Assembly (NCBI RefSeq): GCF_000143415.4
Contig: NW_003314273.1
Coordinates: forward strand, 438,911-502,910
Reading direction: 5' to 3'
Length of the DNA: 64,000 nucleotides
Origin: Selaginella moellendorffii
Lineage: Eukaryota > Streptophyta > Lycopodiopsida > Selaginellales > Selaginellaceae
Part shown: positions 10,113 through 20,709 of the stretch, in pieces
Layout of the letters: the number at the start of each line of letters is the position of its first letter
How positions within the stretch are numbered: position 1 is the stretch's first letter
The notes under the pieces: model-generated
Told to the model about the DNA's origin: nothing
The model's input: only the letters and a program-made list of their open reading frames with translations
Databases searched by the model: none
Program-made: the position numbers and the translations under genes

Positions 10113-13100
10113 TAAACGAAGTTCGATGTCCTCATCGAACGGTAAACCTTTTTATAAAGTAACACCCGCAAGTATTATCATTTCCATCCTTGGCACCTAG
10201 CCAATATTTGCCTTTGGTTTGACCCCGAAGGCTCACCATGCCTTGTCCATCCTCTAAGGGGCATAGTCTCTCCAACATAGAGACTCACTTGACCACCTAG
10301 GGTGGTTTGCTCCCTTTTATTGGTTCAGTTCTCGCTAAACCCATTAGAGATACCCTCTCTAACTCAATTTCACTACTCATTCTCAAGTAGTCTCAGATTC
10401 CATTGACATAACCTCTACACTTTGGAACTTCTAATTTTGACTTCTCCGAGTCAATTTCCTAGGTGTCTCTGACACCTTACACTGCACATGGTGCAACTCC
10501 ACCTCCCTATCCTAGGAAGTTCTTTACTTGAGGGTACCATCATCCTCTCTTCGATATCGTGCCACCTTTGGGCACCAAGTTCCAGTTATCATAATTGGTG
10601 CTAGGGCTGCCCATGGCCCTATTATTTGGCTACCTTACCGCTCCCCCCTTTAGAGCATCCACTTTCGCCAAATCGGAGCAGTTGGGAATCCATCCTTGGG
10701 GAAACATTGCCTTTCCCACAATCCATTAACACCCAACACATTAGTGTTCTCGGCTTAACTTTGCCATTTGGATTCTTTCCCATGATTCCCATGGCTCTTT
10801 TCTTAGCCACTAATCTTTTGCTCCTATCCTTGATTGTTGCACCCAACAACATAGGATCGCTACCTCCATTTTTGAGGTTTCCTTTCAGTTCCATAGCAAA
10901 CACTTTGCTTTGCCAAGTCCAAAGGGTGTTCACCCCTAGTATGTCTCTTTAACATTTTCTGTCGTGGGCTCTATCCACGGCCCAACTTTTTGAGACCCTC
11001 CCTTGGATCTCTTATAGAGACTACTTTCCTTGGACTTACTATGCCATAGCATTGACACAACTCATTTCCCTTAGGTGTTCTTCCCACTTGGTCACCTCGA
11101 CCAAGCCACACCTTTATCAATAGTTCAAATCAACACTTGAACTAGGAATCATATTCCTTAACCCAAACAAAGACTTTGTCCTTGTTTAGCCACAAGATCA
11201 CCTAGTGATCTCATCTTGACCCCTTAATAGGTCTATCAATAGGAACTAGGTCTTCCAGACCCTTCTAAGTTGTTGGCTATGACCCCAGGGGCATCCCCCA
11301 CACTTGGCGGTGTGCCCAAGCCAGCCCTTTCGGCCAAGGATCCATAGCAATTGAGACTTGGGTGTCCCCATCTCATTCACCACGTCCTTGGTGCCCTTTG
11401 CACCAAAGTGTTCAAGTTAGATATGCCGAACTTTCACTCTAAGCGATCTAACCGTGCATCACGACTCCGAGGCATCCCTCGCTTGGCGGTGTGCCCAAAC
11501 CAGTCTCCTCACTGAGAGTCCATGACCACCGAAATATGAGTGTCCTCATATTCCAAACCATCACCACGCCCTAGTGATTTGGGACTCGAACCCAAGCACT
11601 AGAGGGTCGGGACTCGAACCCAACCTCCGTATATGCATCTACGGATGACATCACACCGGATGCCTGGCGTGACTCCCCACGCCGGTGCACCAACTTATAT
11701 TTAAAGCGCGCTACAGATCACAACTTAGGAACCTAGTTCCCCCGCACTGCCAAGTCCTCTCGCTTGACAAGTTTGTGATCATGCATGAACTCCTCCATGC
11801 TCGGCCCTATGGCCCACCCTTTTTGAAGTTATCACCTTCAACTAGGGCATTGGTTCCCCCGACTTGCCAATCTCGCTTGGCAAGTCCTCCGACCACTGTA
11901 ACATGGTTCCTGCATAAGCGTGAAAGTCCTTGACCATCGACTTTCGTTCAAAGCCCTCTCTTTGAACACTCGGGAACTACTTCCTTAACCTTGATATCCT
12001 TGCCTCATGGCAAGCTTCAAGACCATGCTTCTGTTGCGCCATTTTGATTTCGCGCGTTCCATGAACCATTTACACTTGGCTTTTCTATGTACTAAGCTAC
12101 CTAGAATCGTCTTTGGGAACCTTGAAGGAACTTTGTCCCTTAGCTTGCTAAGGCCTCCCTTTCCGCAAGCTTTATAGTTGCCATATAGTCTAATATGGAC
12201 AATTCCATTTTTTAGACTCTCCATGGCATCACGGTTGCTAGCAACAACATCCTCGAGCACCTTCTTGATTCTCCACTCCCAACTTGCATAATCACTGTTG
12301 GTTATGCTTTTTGATTTCTATGGTTCAGTTCCATCCCAATACTACTTGCCTTTTGGCCCCATATGTTTCCTTTGGTTATTCTCCTCCAGACTAGGAGGAT
12401 AGCTTTGCACATTTTACTATGCCTTAGCAAGTATTCTTGGGGATGAACCTACCCGATAGCTTAGGGAGTGGTTCCTCAATCTTGGGCATACTCACCTTAT
12501 AATCCCACACATCACTAGTCTTGCCAAAATTCCATTTTTGGCTTTGTCCAATTCGGGTAGACAGTCTTCTCCTGTCTCCACAACCTTGGACATTTGGATA
12601 GCACCTACTATCCATCCTTCGCTAGGGACTTAGTCCCTTGGGCCTTATCTATTGCCCTTGCGACACGAAACACCACCTTCTAGTGTTCTAGAGTGTTTGG
12701 GTGTCCCAATGATGGCCTCCTGACAATAAGCATTCCCGTTTACAACATTAATTTACTATATCGCAACATAAGCAATTTATCCCTCGTAAGGGTATATCTA
12801 ACTTCCTTATGCCATTAAGAAGTCTTGGGTATCTACCTTCTACCTATTTAACCAATTATTTTGCACCTCTTGCTTATTTGCCCCATAGTTGTCAAGTCCT
12901 ACAACTCATTGCTTGGTGCTTCCACACCTCCATCATTATCTGGGTCACCACACTCCAACCGCATGCCTTCCAGCTTAGGCCACGCCATTCCCGCTTCCGT
13001 TGGGATTCCCTCGGCAAGGGGTTCTTATGAACCCACTATCATAACCTCAAGGTATCACACCTTGGCACATTTGGTGTCTCCACACCATCGGCCCCACGAA

Positions 13101-14111
13101 CCTACCCTTATGACACTACTTATTAGTGCCTAGGACTTTGCCAAGATCAATATAGTTGTTCCTCATATTAACTATCCGTTAGCACCGCACAATAGTGTTT
13201 GCAGCCAACTCTGGGCCAAAGTTGCTTTCTTCTAGGAACATCTTTCCCACAACTTTAGTATGGCACATTCTACCATCAATGAGATACCTACTGTTCTCAT
13301 ACTTGGATCTTATGATCCTCCCCATACCTCATGGGCACCATACACCTCAGTCCAAATGCTCCAACCAATCCCTTAGGACCATTCCCTGACTCCGCTTGAG
13401 TCATCCAGCATTTTGGACTTTGCTAATCCAACAACCTGCGAAGTCTCAATCTTAGAGGTGCCAACTCATTGGAATACAACTTCTTGTATTCATGTCCTAC
13501 TCACAAGGACAATCTTTGCAAATGTTACTCTGACACTTAATGATTTTCTTTGGGCTAACCTTTGCCCCTTAGGACTACTTGTCCATGTGATGAGAATAGT
13601 AACTCATCTTTAAGTACACCCCCAACTCCTTGGGTTTTTCTAGCATTTGTTAGAGGTAGCCCCGGCTACCATTTCAAGGATTGGTGTCCTCTTCTGTATT
13701 TGACCTCCCACGGTCAACAATTCCAGTCTCAAATTTATGAGTACCAGCCTCAACTATATAAGGGTAGTCTTGTGACTCCTTTATTGTTTTGGAGTCTACA
13801 TCTTTCCCGTGATCCCAACTATAGTTGTTTACCACAACTATATTAGCCCGTTTGCTATGTCAAACGCTCATCTGGATCACATCCTCAACTCTCTGAGAAA
13901 ACCCTTATACTGTTCCCAAGATCCCAAAGTCGTTCCCTTACTGGCCCTCTTCCATCCACCACCTCGTGCATGAGTTCACGCATGAACTTGAGTGGAGAGC
14001 CATGTCCTTTCGACATGCTACTCCTCGAGGATAGGTCCATATCTAGAACCTTCCAACTCCAATACAAGTGGTGATATGCTTGGCCACCAATAAGAGTCGG
14101 ACTAAGGAACA
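10113..14111 (-). other. Interior of element A, no recognised coding capacity
   Basis: Four kilobases with many stops on both strands. Minus-strand ORFs of 60-103 codons (for example 10622-10933 and 11985-12260) have no motif I recognise. A diverged internal direct repeat is visible: a block containing CTTGGCGGTGTGCCCAA occurs near 11303 and again near 11482, followed in both by related sequence for about 100 bp. Gag, RT and integrase motifs were looked for and not seen. Confidence 0.6.
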
Positions 14112-14123
14112 GCTCTGATACCA
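14112..14123 (-). other. Primer-binding site of element A (Met tRNA type)
   Basis: Reads TGGTATCAGAGC on the minus strand, 12 bases complementary to the usual 3' end of plant Met-tRNA primers, separated from the LTR by three bases. It fixes the orientation of the element. Confidence 0.9.
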
Positions 14124-14126
14124 AGT

Positions 14127-15929
14127 TGTAAGCGACTAATTTTTTCATTCTACTTTAGTCACTTAACCACACCTACAACCACTTGGAGGAGTCTCACTTA
14201 CAACCTCCATAAGTCCTATTTCAGACTTGGGCTTGCTAGCCTCGAGAATGGCATCCCCGCCACTCAACTTTTGCACTTGATCCAAGTGCTCCACGTGTCC
14301 GATCCCATGACTGACACCCCAAGGTACCACTGATATATCAGCCCGTTACGCTAAGGCCATAACCCTTTACCTTGGTCACACCGGTGGTCTAACACCACCT
14401 GCATCACAGTCCCATTTCTCAAGGACTGAGCCATCCGTCCATGAGTGATCATCCCAGATCCACTCCTTAGCATCCTTAGGATGCCCATAGACATGGGGAA
14501 TAGCCTTCCCCAATACCCCTTTTCCGGTCTTCACCAAATCCCGTTCTGCCCATGGCCGTGTTCGCCAACACTGCCACTGGATCGAGGCCCACAGGCCCGA
14601 CCACTAAGTCCCACGGTCCTCTGGGACTTCCTCACCACTCGGTTGTATCCTTGGTCACTACACCGGAGGACTACTCCTCTTCCTTTCCACAGTCTGGGCC
14701 TTTGGGACAACATTTCGGAACACCGTGGCCCTACGCGGGCCTCATGGGTACTCTCCCTGCCTTCCGCCTTTGGGTGCTCTAGCCATGGGCTTAGAGCGAG
14801 GTTCCGTTGAGCCACGCCTGGTATCCAAGTAGGTAGTGCCACCCACACTTGGACTAGGAGCATCAGCCAATCGATCTCCTGGGGGAACTAGAGCCGGCTC
14901 TTGAACGCTTCACCAAGCTACCTCGCTTGTCGGTCCGTATTCACTCTAGTCTTGGACTTCCTAATGGTCAATTCATCACCCAACATTGCGTCTGGCCTTC
15001 CTGGGCCAAACTGGCCTTTCCTGGCCAAACTGGCTCCACTGCAGTCCTCCCCCTTACTATACTTTTGGAGCTCACCAAACCCCCCAGGGTCTGGGAGACG
15101 AACGCTTTGGGCTTTCACCTTCTTAGACTCAAACTTGGACTCGGACTCAGACTCGGACTCGGACTCGGGCTCGGTCTCGGCCTCCGCCTTGGTCTTGGTC
15201 TTGGTCCCAATCTCGGTCTCGGTCTCGGTCTCGGTCCCGGTCTCGGTCTCGACCTTGGACTCCATCTCGGGTCCTTCTCGGACTCCATCTCGGATTCCAT
15301 CTCGGGTCCATCTCGGACTCCATCTCGGACTCCGTCTCGGTCCATCTCGGACTCCATCTCGGACTCAGTCTCGGTCCGTCTCGGACTCCATCTCGGACTC
15401 CGTCTCGGTCTGTCTCGGACTCCATCTCGGACTCCACTTCGGACTCCGTCTCGGACTCCGTCTCGGTCCATCTCGGACTCCACCTCGGACTCCACCTTGG
15501 ACTCCATCTCGGACTCCATCTCGGACTCCACCTCGGACTCCATCTTGGACTCCGTCTTGGTGCATCTCGGACTCCATCTCGGACTCCGTCTTGGTCCATC
15601 TTGGACTCCATCTTGGTCCATCTCGGACTCCATCTCGGACTCCAACTCGGGTGCATCTCAGATTCCATCTCGGACTCCATCTCGGACTCCGTCTCGGTCC
15701 ATCTCGGACACTTCCACGTGCCATGTGTTGGTCCTTTTGGGTCCCTTTTTGAAGCCTCACTTTGTGCTTGTTCCTCGAGCACTTTGTTGGGAGTTCCACT
15801 CCCGCTCTCGACCTTTCAAGTCGAAGCTTTTAGTCCAAACGTGTTATGCTCGTTTGGCTTTTGCTTCGGCCACTACCACGTGGCGCCCTTTCGGCTCCAC
15901 TTTGAGGCCTATGGATTTTGTGTCTCACA
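14127..15929 (-). repeat. LTR of element A (right copy; 5' LTR in element sense)
   Basis: Same ends as the left LTR. In the element's own direction it starts at 15929, has the satellite in its first 800 bp, then the shared AAAGCCCAAAGCG/TATAGTA block (about 15120-15048), and ends at 14127 next to the primer-binding site. It would hold promoter and poly(A) signals. Confidence 0.93.
15120..15710. repeat. 12-bp satellite in LTR A (right)
   Basis: Same satellite as in the left LTR but about 110 bp shorter. The unit order differs between the two LTRs, as expected for slippage or unequal exchange after insertion. Confidence 0.9.
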
Positions 15930-15934
15930 ACTAC
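15930..15934. repeat. Target site duplication, right, element A (ACTAC)
   Basis: Second copy of the 5-bp duplication, directly after the LTR end. Confidence 0.95.
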
Positions 15935-16213
15935 CTACTTGGATATTTGGTATGGCTCATCGAAACCTCGCTCTAACCACATGGCTAGGGCACCTAGAGG
16001 CAGAAGGTGGGGAGAGTACCCACAAGGTTCGCATTGGGCTATAGTGTTTCGAAATATTATCTTAAAGTCCTAGACTTTGGAAAGGAAAAGGAGTAGTCCT
16101 CTTGTGTAGTGACCAAACATATAATCACGTGGCAAGGAAGTTTTAGAGGTGGATAGGACTTAGTGGTCAGGCCTTCAGGCCTTTGGGCTAACCCAGTGGT
16201 AGTGTTGGCAAGC
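15935..16213 (-). mobile_element. Inverted old LTR-A relative, first part (unit 1)
   Basis: Reverse complement of the LTR A stretch about 8600-8880: TACTTGGATA, the GGCTAGGGCACC block, the tract with GGAGTAGTCCTC, and AGTGTTGGCAAGC. It began just left of element A at about 8151, was split by element A, and is split again at 16219 by element B. It resumes at 23894. Confidence 0.75.
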
Positions 16214-16218
16214 ACAAC
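16214..16218. repeat. Target site duplication, left, element B1 (ACAAC)
   Basis: ACAAC before the TGTAG start of the left LTR, repeated at 23889-23893 after the right LTR. The flanks on either side are contiguous parts of one inverted LTR-A relative, which confirms the site. In unit 2 the left copy reads ATAAC. Confidence 0.93.
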
Positions 16219-16860
16219 TGTAGTACACGTGGTTTTGACCCTTTATCCTATGGTGATTTACCATAGGATAACACCACGAAGCGGAACCTAAACCCTCTTT
16301 GTGCCACATGTCACATGCCATGTGTCCATGCCACGTGTCCATAGGAACCCGAGGTTCAGCACCTTGGGCCACTGAATGAAGGAACGGTGCCAAACTCCCA
16401 AGCGTGGAGCCAAGGAGTGATGGAACCGAACCACGGAGCAACTCTTGAGCATAAAGCCCAAGGAGTGAAGGGACAGGAGCCCGGAGCGACTTGGAACAAT
16501 CCTAGAGTAACCAACATTCCAATGCTAGGACTAGCACACAAAACGGAGACAAACGGAGTCTAGCGCTATTTCGGCATATTGGTGGCCTAACGTGAGAACA
16601 TGGGTACTCCACCAGCTAGTATGGAATGGAACTTGGGCTTAGACCAAGCGGGAGCTAGACTATGCCTCAGGTTGGTCAGCCATGCCCGACCTACCCACTA
16701 TCCCTACTATACATTTGGAACCCCCCACAGGCCCCCCCCCCCCTTGAGGAACACACGCTTTGGGCTTTCACCCCAAGCCTCCCTTAGTATCAGGAGTTAG
16801 TCTCTGGGACAAGCTTGAAACTTACTAAATATGGAATGTCCCTAGATTGTGAATTTGGAC
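16219..16860 (-). repeat. Left LTR of B1, truncated
   Basis: Matches 43449-44141 of the complete LTR B2, with an internal length difference near 16660 (B2 has extra bases after GACC). The match stops exactly after GAATTTGGAC at 16860. The missing 460 bp of LTR are replaced by the integrase piece. Confidence 0.88.
16244..16270. other. 11-bp hairpin in LTR B
   Basis: TATCCTATGGT and ACCATAGGATA are perfectly complementary around a 5-base loop. The hairpin lies about 25 bases inside the LTR end that adjoins the primer-binding side (U5) in element sense. It is also at 23090-23116, 43474-43500, 63940-63966, 26788-26814 (one mismatch) and in the solo LTR at 48827-49960. Confidence 0.85.
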
Positions 16861-18316
16861 TCATTTATTACAAGCAAACGAGGGTGTATGTTCCAGAAGG
16901 GGAACTAAGGAAGGTAGCCTTAGAAGAGTGTCATGACAGACCTCTTGCGGGACACGGCGGAGTGCCCAAGACGATGGGCTTACTCAAGAGGAAGTACCAT
17001 TGGCCAGATATGGCTAAGGACGTCCAAGACTATGTAAAGACATGTCCAACATGTCAGCAGGTCAAAGCCGTGACTAAGGCTAGTGGGGGCTTGTTGCAAA
17101 GCATCCCAATTCCAGATCGTCCGTGGAAATGTCTGACAATGGACTTCATCACAGGACTTCCCCCAAGCGAGGGGTTTGATGCGATATTTATGGTGGTGGA
17201 CCGATTTTCGAAGATGGCACATTTCATACCCACCACAACGGAAGTGGATGCGGAAGGTGTGGCGAAGCTGTTCTTCGAACAAGTGGTTCGAGTGCGGGGA
17301 AGGCCAGAAGAGATTATCTCAGATCGAGATAAAATCTTCACTAGTAGGTTCTGGAGAACCCTCCTGGAACAGTATCGCACCAAGTTGAAATTCAGCACAG
17401 CCTATCACCCACAGACAGGTATGGGGTATTAAGTCAAGTTGATGGCACTAACACTTCTTGATAGACGGACAAACGGAAAGGGTGAATAGGCAGCTGGAGG
17501 ATTATTTGCGATGCTATGTCTCAGGAGACCAGACTGATTGGGTAAGTCATTTGGGACTTGCGGAAATGTGTTACAACAACTCACCACATTCGAGCATCGG
17601 GGTGAGTCCATGGGAAGTCATCAATGGGCGAGCTATTGAAGGTCCTGTGGAACTCGGCGTAGCCGCGTATCATGGAGAGCTACCCGCAGTGGAGGCATTC
17701 ACGGCGGAAAGACTCAACATTTGGAATCTAGTGAGGGATTCCTTAGAACGGGCTCAACAAAGGCAAACCAAGTACGCGAACCTAAAGCGCCGGGACGTAG
17801 AGTTCCAAGCTGGGGAGAAGGTGTGGCTGAACACCAAGAACCTCAAGCTACCAAGTGGGATCAGCCGAAAGTTGACCCAAAGGTAAAAATGCATGTATTC
17901 CTGTAAATGAATTGATCTTGAGTTCCTTAAGCAGGTTCGCGGGGCCTTACGAGATTGAGGCACGAATCGGTAAAGTGGCTTACCGACTCCGACTTCCTCG
18001 AGAGATGGGGAAGATGCACCCAGTGTTCCACGTGAACTTACTCAAGCCGTACTTTGAGGATCCGCTTCGCAAGGACCAAGTAAGACCTTTACCTGAGGTT
18101 ATCCGAGGGGAAGAGGAATACGAAGTCGAGGCCATCCTCAATGCGCGCAAGAGCAAGCGACAAGGACGTGAGGTGAGAGAGTTCCATGTGAAGTGGAAAG
18201 GATTTCCACACTGCGAAGCAACATGGGAACCGGAGGAGAACCTAGCGAACGCGCGAGATCTAGTGGAGGAATTTCTGCAAGGCAGAACTCTATGTATTTA
18301 TGCAAAGTTCAATTAA
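16861..18316 (+). CDS. Chromovirus (Ty3/gypsy) integrase with chromodomain, two introns, 5'-truncated
   Basis: This is the C-terminal part of a Ty3/gypsy pol, which would insert element DNA into chromatin. Numbering from an ATG at 16815 (its first 15 codons come from LTR B), the spliced product has 467 residues. Zinc finger: H40, H47, C77, C80. Catalytic core: D110 (MDFITGLP), D170 (ISDRDKIF) and E206 (GQTERVN). D170 and E206 are exactly 35 residues apart only if the 46-bp GT-AG interval 17419-17464 is removed. A second 52-bp GT-AG interval (17883-17934) must be removed to join TQR to FAGPYEI of the GPY/F module. A chromodomain follows at about 402-455 (YEVEAIL, VKWKGFP, TWEPEENL). Exons: to 17418, 17465-17882, 17935-18316. 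RT and RNase H are absent. Alternatives are a host-captured gene or recently gained introns. Confidence 0.88.
17419..17464 (+). other. Putative spliceosomal intron 1 in integrase
   Basis: A 46-bp GT..AG interval with CTAAC 13-17 bases before the end, a plausible branch site. It contains an in-frame TAA and is not a multiple of three. Removing it rebuilds HPQTDGQTERVN, the standard gypsy integrase motif, from split codon G|AC. Confidence 0.85.
17883..17934 (+). other. Putative spliceosomal intron 2 in integrase
   Basis: A 52-bp interval starting GTAAAA and ending TTAAGCAG, not a multiple of three, with an in-frame stop at its start. Splicing joins AG|G (Arg) and places RFAGPYEI, the expected start of the GPY/F module, in frame with the upstream core and the downstream chromodomain. 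Confidence 0.82.
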
Positions 18317-18489
18317 AAATATCAATTTGCAAAGTTGAGCAAGTGGCATATGTTGGGACCCGAAGGCATGCCGAAGGTAAGCTAATTAGCATGGGTTAGC
18401 TAGGTCGACCAGGTGTAGGGAGCTACGCCCGACTCCCTGCGGGGATGTCGAATCCATAGGGAGCTACGCCCGACTCTCTGCGGGGATGT
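18317..18489 (+). mobile_element. Possible chromovirus 3' end / LTR start with tandem repeat
   Basis: TGTTGGGACC at 18351 resembles a chromovirus LTR start, but the preceding sequence is only weakly purine-rich and the LTR would be cut at 18489. A 34-bp direct repeat with one mismatch lies at 18416-18449 and 18457-18490 (TAGGGAGCTACGCCC...GATGTC). At 18490 the sequence returns to the interior of element B. Confidence 0.35.
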
Positions 18490-20704
18490 CAAAAGTGTGA
18501 TACACCCCTGCCCGCAAGGACATAGAGAGAGAAGCTAGAGGCCCCAACCCTCATGAGCAAAGAAACCAAACCCGTCGATAAGGTTTAAATAGACTACTGT
18601 AAACAGGCAGTTAGAGTTGTTTACACGGTCACGCCCTTTTGAACGGAATAAGGAACATCGACAGAGTGGTGGGTTATGTGACTAGTCGACAGTAGCTACC
18701 CCATGACTAGAGATTTCAATATGCACACAAAGTGCCGAAGCCAGTCTGCCTATACTGGCCCAAACTCAAAGATCAATAGATGGACAATATCAAAGTTAGA
18801 GACAATGATATCTTAGAGACTTAATTATCAGTGACTAAATCTTACATTAGAACACAAAAGTATTCCAAGCAAGTTATTGTCCAATAAACCAGTAGTATAG
18901 TATAGGAACCACCAAGATCATTGTAACTGGTAAACAGAATACAGGATCCAACAAAATTCAATAGCTAGTATATCATCAAGAAAACTCAATGATGAAACTT
19001 AACTATCGAAGATGGTAGATAGAATGCTAAACAATTTGCGAAAGAGAACTCAAAGAATACAAAGTATCATTGATTGAGAAACACAATGCTCGCGAATGTA
19101 TCACCCAAAGGAAATAACATCCCAACCTATCAGAACTAACTTGAGCAATAATCAACAGAATAGAATGAATGTGGCAAAACCAACAAACACTCATTCCTGC
19201 CAACTATCACAAAAGCCAATCCGAATAGATCCCAGCTAACAATACTAAGGAACTTAAATTGCCTAAGTAAGTGTCAGCAACATCCTACTGATGTTTCAAA
19301 CCCAATAAACCAATCCAGAGCAAACCACAAAGAACATATGGTATTGCGAAAAGCCAAAAACTATCAAAGAGAACAACTAACCATCATGAAAGATCATCAA
19401 TCATCCTATCAAGAAAGAGATGCATAATCATAGTTGAAGAAAGAATCTACCATCCCGAAGAATAGCAACTCAATTTATATCAACAATAATTAAGCAAAAC
19501 TCTTTGACAAGGATAATCAACTATCCTAGATGATAGTCAATTATCACCAATGATTGCTAGATGCAAATATTAACTTCAATCTGGAAGCTAGAAGCCAAAA
19601 TACCTTCCCTAACAACTTCTAACAAATGGAACAACGAGCATAAAACTCAAAGAACCAAAAGCTTGAAGAAGTCTATAGCTAAGTCTTGCCTAACAATGAT
19701 CATAAGCTTTGCATAAACTAACTTCAATGCTAAAGAAGAAATCATGGTATAACTCACAATATCCTCCTCAACACATCCATAAGCTATACTACATAATGCA
19801 AAGCTAATGAAGAGCATGTTTGCATCAATTCAAAAGCCAAGCATAATGGAGCTATGCTCAACAAGTGATCATCTAATCGATCCTCCATGAATCCATCAAT
19901 AGCAAAACATAACTCACTTCATAGCAAGCACAAGAAGAATCATCAATGATCGATATATCCCAACTGAAATCCAGCAAGGATTCAATCACTAACTCTTTCC
20001 TCTTATAAAGTTAGCATAGTCCATGACTAAATCACTTTTCAAGAAAAAGCTCAAAACTCAACCTCTACTAAACAATCTTGTCTAGAACACAACTAACTCA
20101 AACTTGCCACTCAATTCATTTGAACGTCAATACAGTTGCTAATTAGCAATTGTACAAATGCTAATAACACAAAGCTATAGCCAAATCATCAACACTATCT
20201 TCATCAAAACTAATGAAACTCGACATCAATCTTGCAGAGAGACATCTCATTTCACTAAAATCAACCAATTTCCTCCTATTAACAACTTCACATAGGTTCA
20301 CCCCAACATAAATTCTCATGACCTATAATATGCTTAAGCCTCGAACATCTTTTTGTCCATTCTTTTGACATCCAACACCGACATCCGTAAAATGCAAATG
20401 GAACATCCAAGGCTTGATCACGAAGACCACATCTTCGGATATCCACATTGCACTAACACTCTTCTTCAACCACTTTCAAGATTCAATATGAAACTAAAAC
20501 ACTAATAAGAAAAATGACATGGAAAATCAAGCTCTAAGGAAATTTCCTCATCACTTAAAATAACAATGCCACTTCCACTAACACAAATGCTAGTAATGTC
20601 AATGCCTCAACTTCACACCTTCTCTATCCAACAATCTACTTCAAGTGTTAACGGATCAACTAATGAGCTATAGCAAATGAATGCTACAACCCTTTTTCCA
20701 ACAC
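18490..20704 (-). other. Interior of element B1, proximal part
   Basis: Matches 44855-47072 (B2) and 60378-62612 (B3) closely. It is A/C-rich on the plus strand, with no ORF above about 100 codons conserved in all copies and no RT or gag motif on either strand. A short palindrome (GCTAATTAGC) lies near 20138-20147 and is duplicated with its flank in B3. Confidence 0.7.
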
Positions 20705-20709
20705 CTTAT
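20705..20709. repeat. Target site duplication, left, solo LTR C (CTTAT)
   Basis: CTTAT before the LTR and again at 21765-21769. Elements B2 (about 47068-47072) and B3 (about 62616-62620) show one copy and no insertion. Confidence 0.95.

Larger units (their letters stand above)
8162..15929 (-). mobile_element. Full-length LTR retrotransposon, family A (non-autonomous)
   Basis: A 7768-bp insertion present in unit 1 only. It has two LTRs (1938 and 1803 bp) with TG..CA ends, flanking ACTAC duplications, and a primer-binding site complementary to the 3' end of Met-type tRNA (TGGTATCAGAGC on the minus strand) three bases inside the right LTR, so the element points leftward. A purine-rich stretch (minus strand GGGTGGTGGAGT) abuts the left LTR as the polypurine tract. 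The 4.0-kb interior shows no reverse transcriptase, integrase or clear gag. It probably moved with enzymes from a relative. Confidence 0.92.

Noticed and set aside
8936-10115. Overlapping ORFs of 328, 343 and 196 codons, and the similar 283- and 349-codon ORFs at 14901-15976
   Set aside because: They are the 12-bp satellite read in different frames; all frames on both strands are open, the proteins are pure repeats, and they run across LTR boundaries.
15115-15799. Arg/Asp/Ser/Trp-rich minus-strand ORFs of 115-211 codons
   Set aside because: Antisense frames of the LTR A satellite; they overlap one another in different frames and have no non-repeat homology between the two LTRs beyond the satellite itself.
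18193-18399. 68-codon ORF over the chromodomain region
   Set aside because: Different frame from the integrase; the chromodomain frame has the conserved residues.
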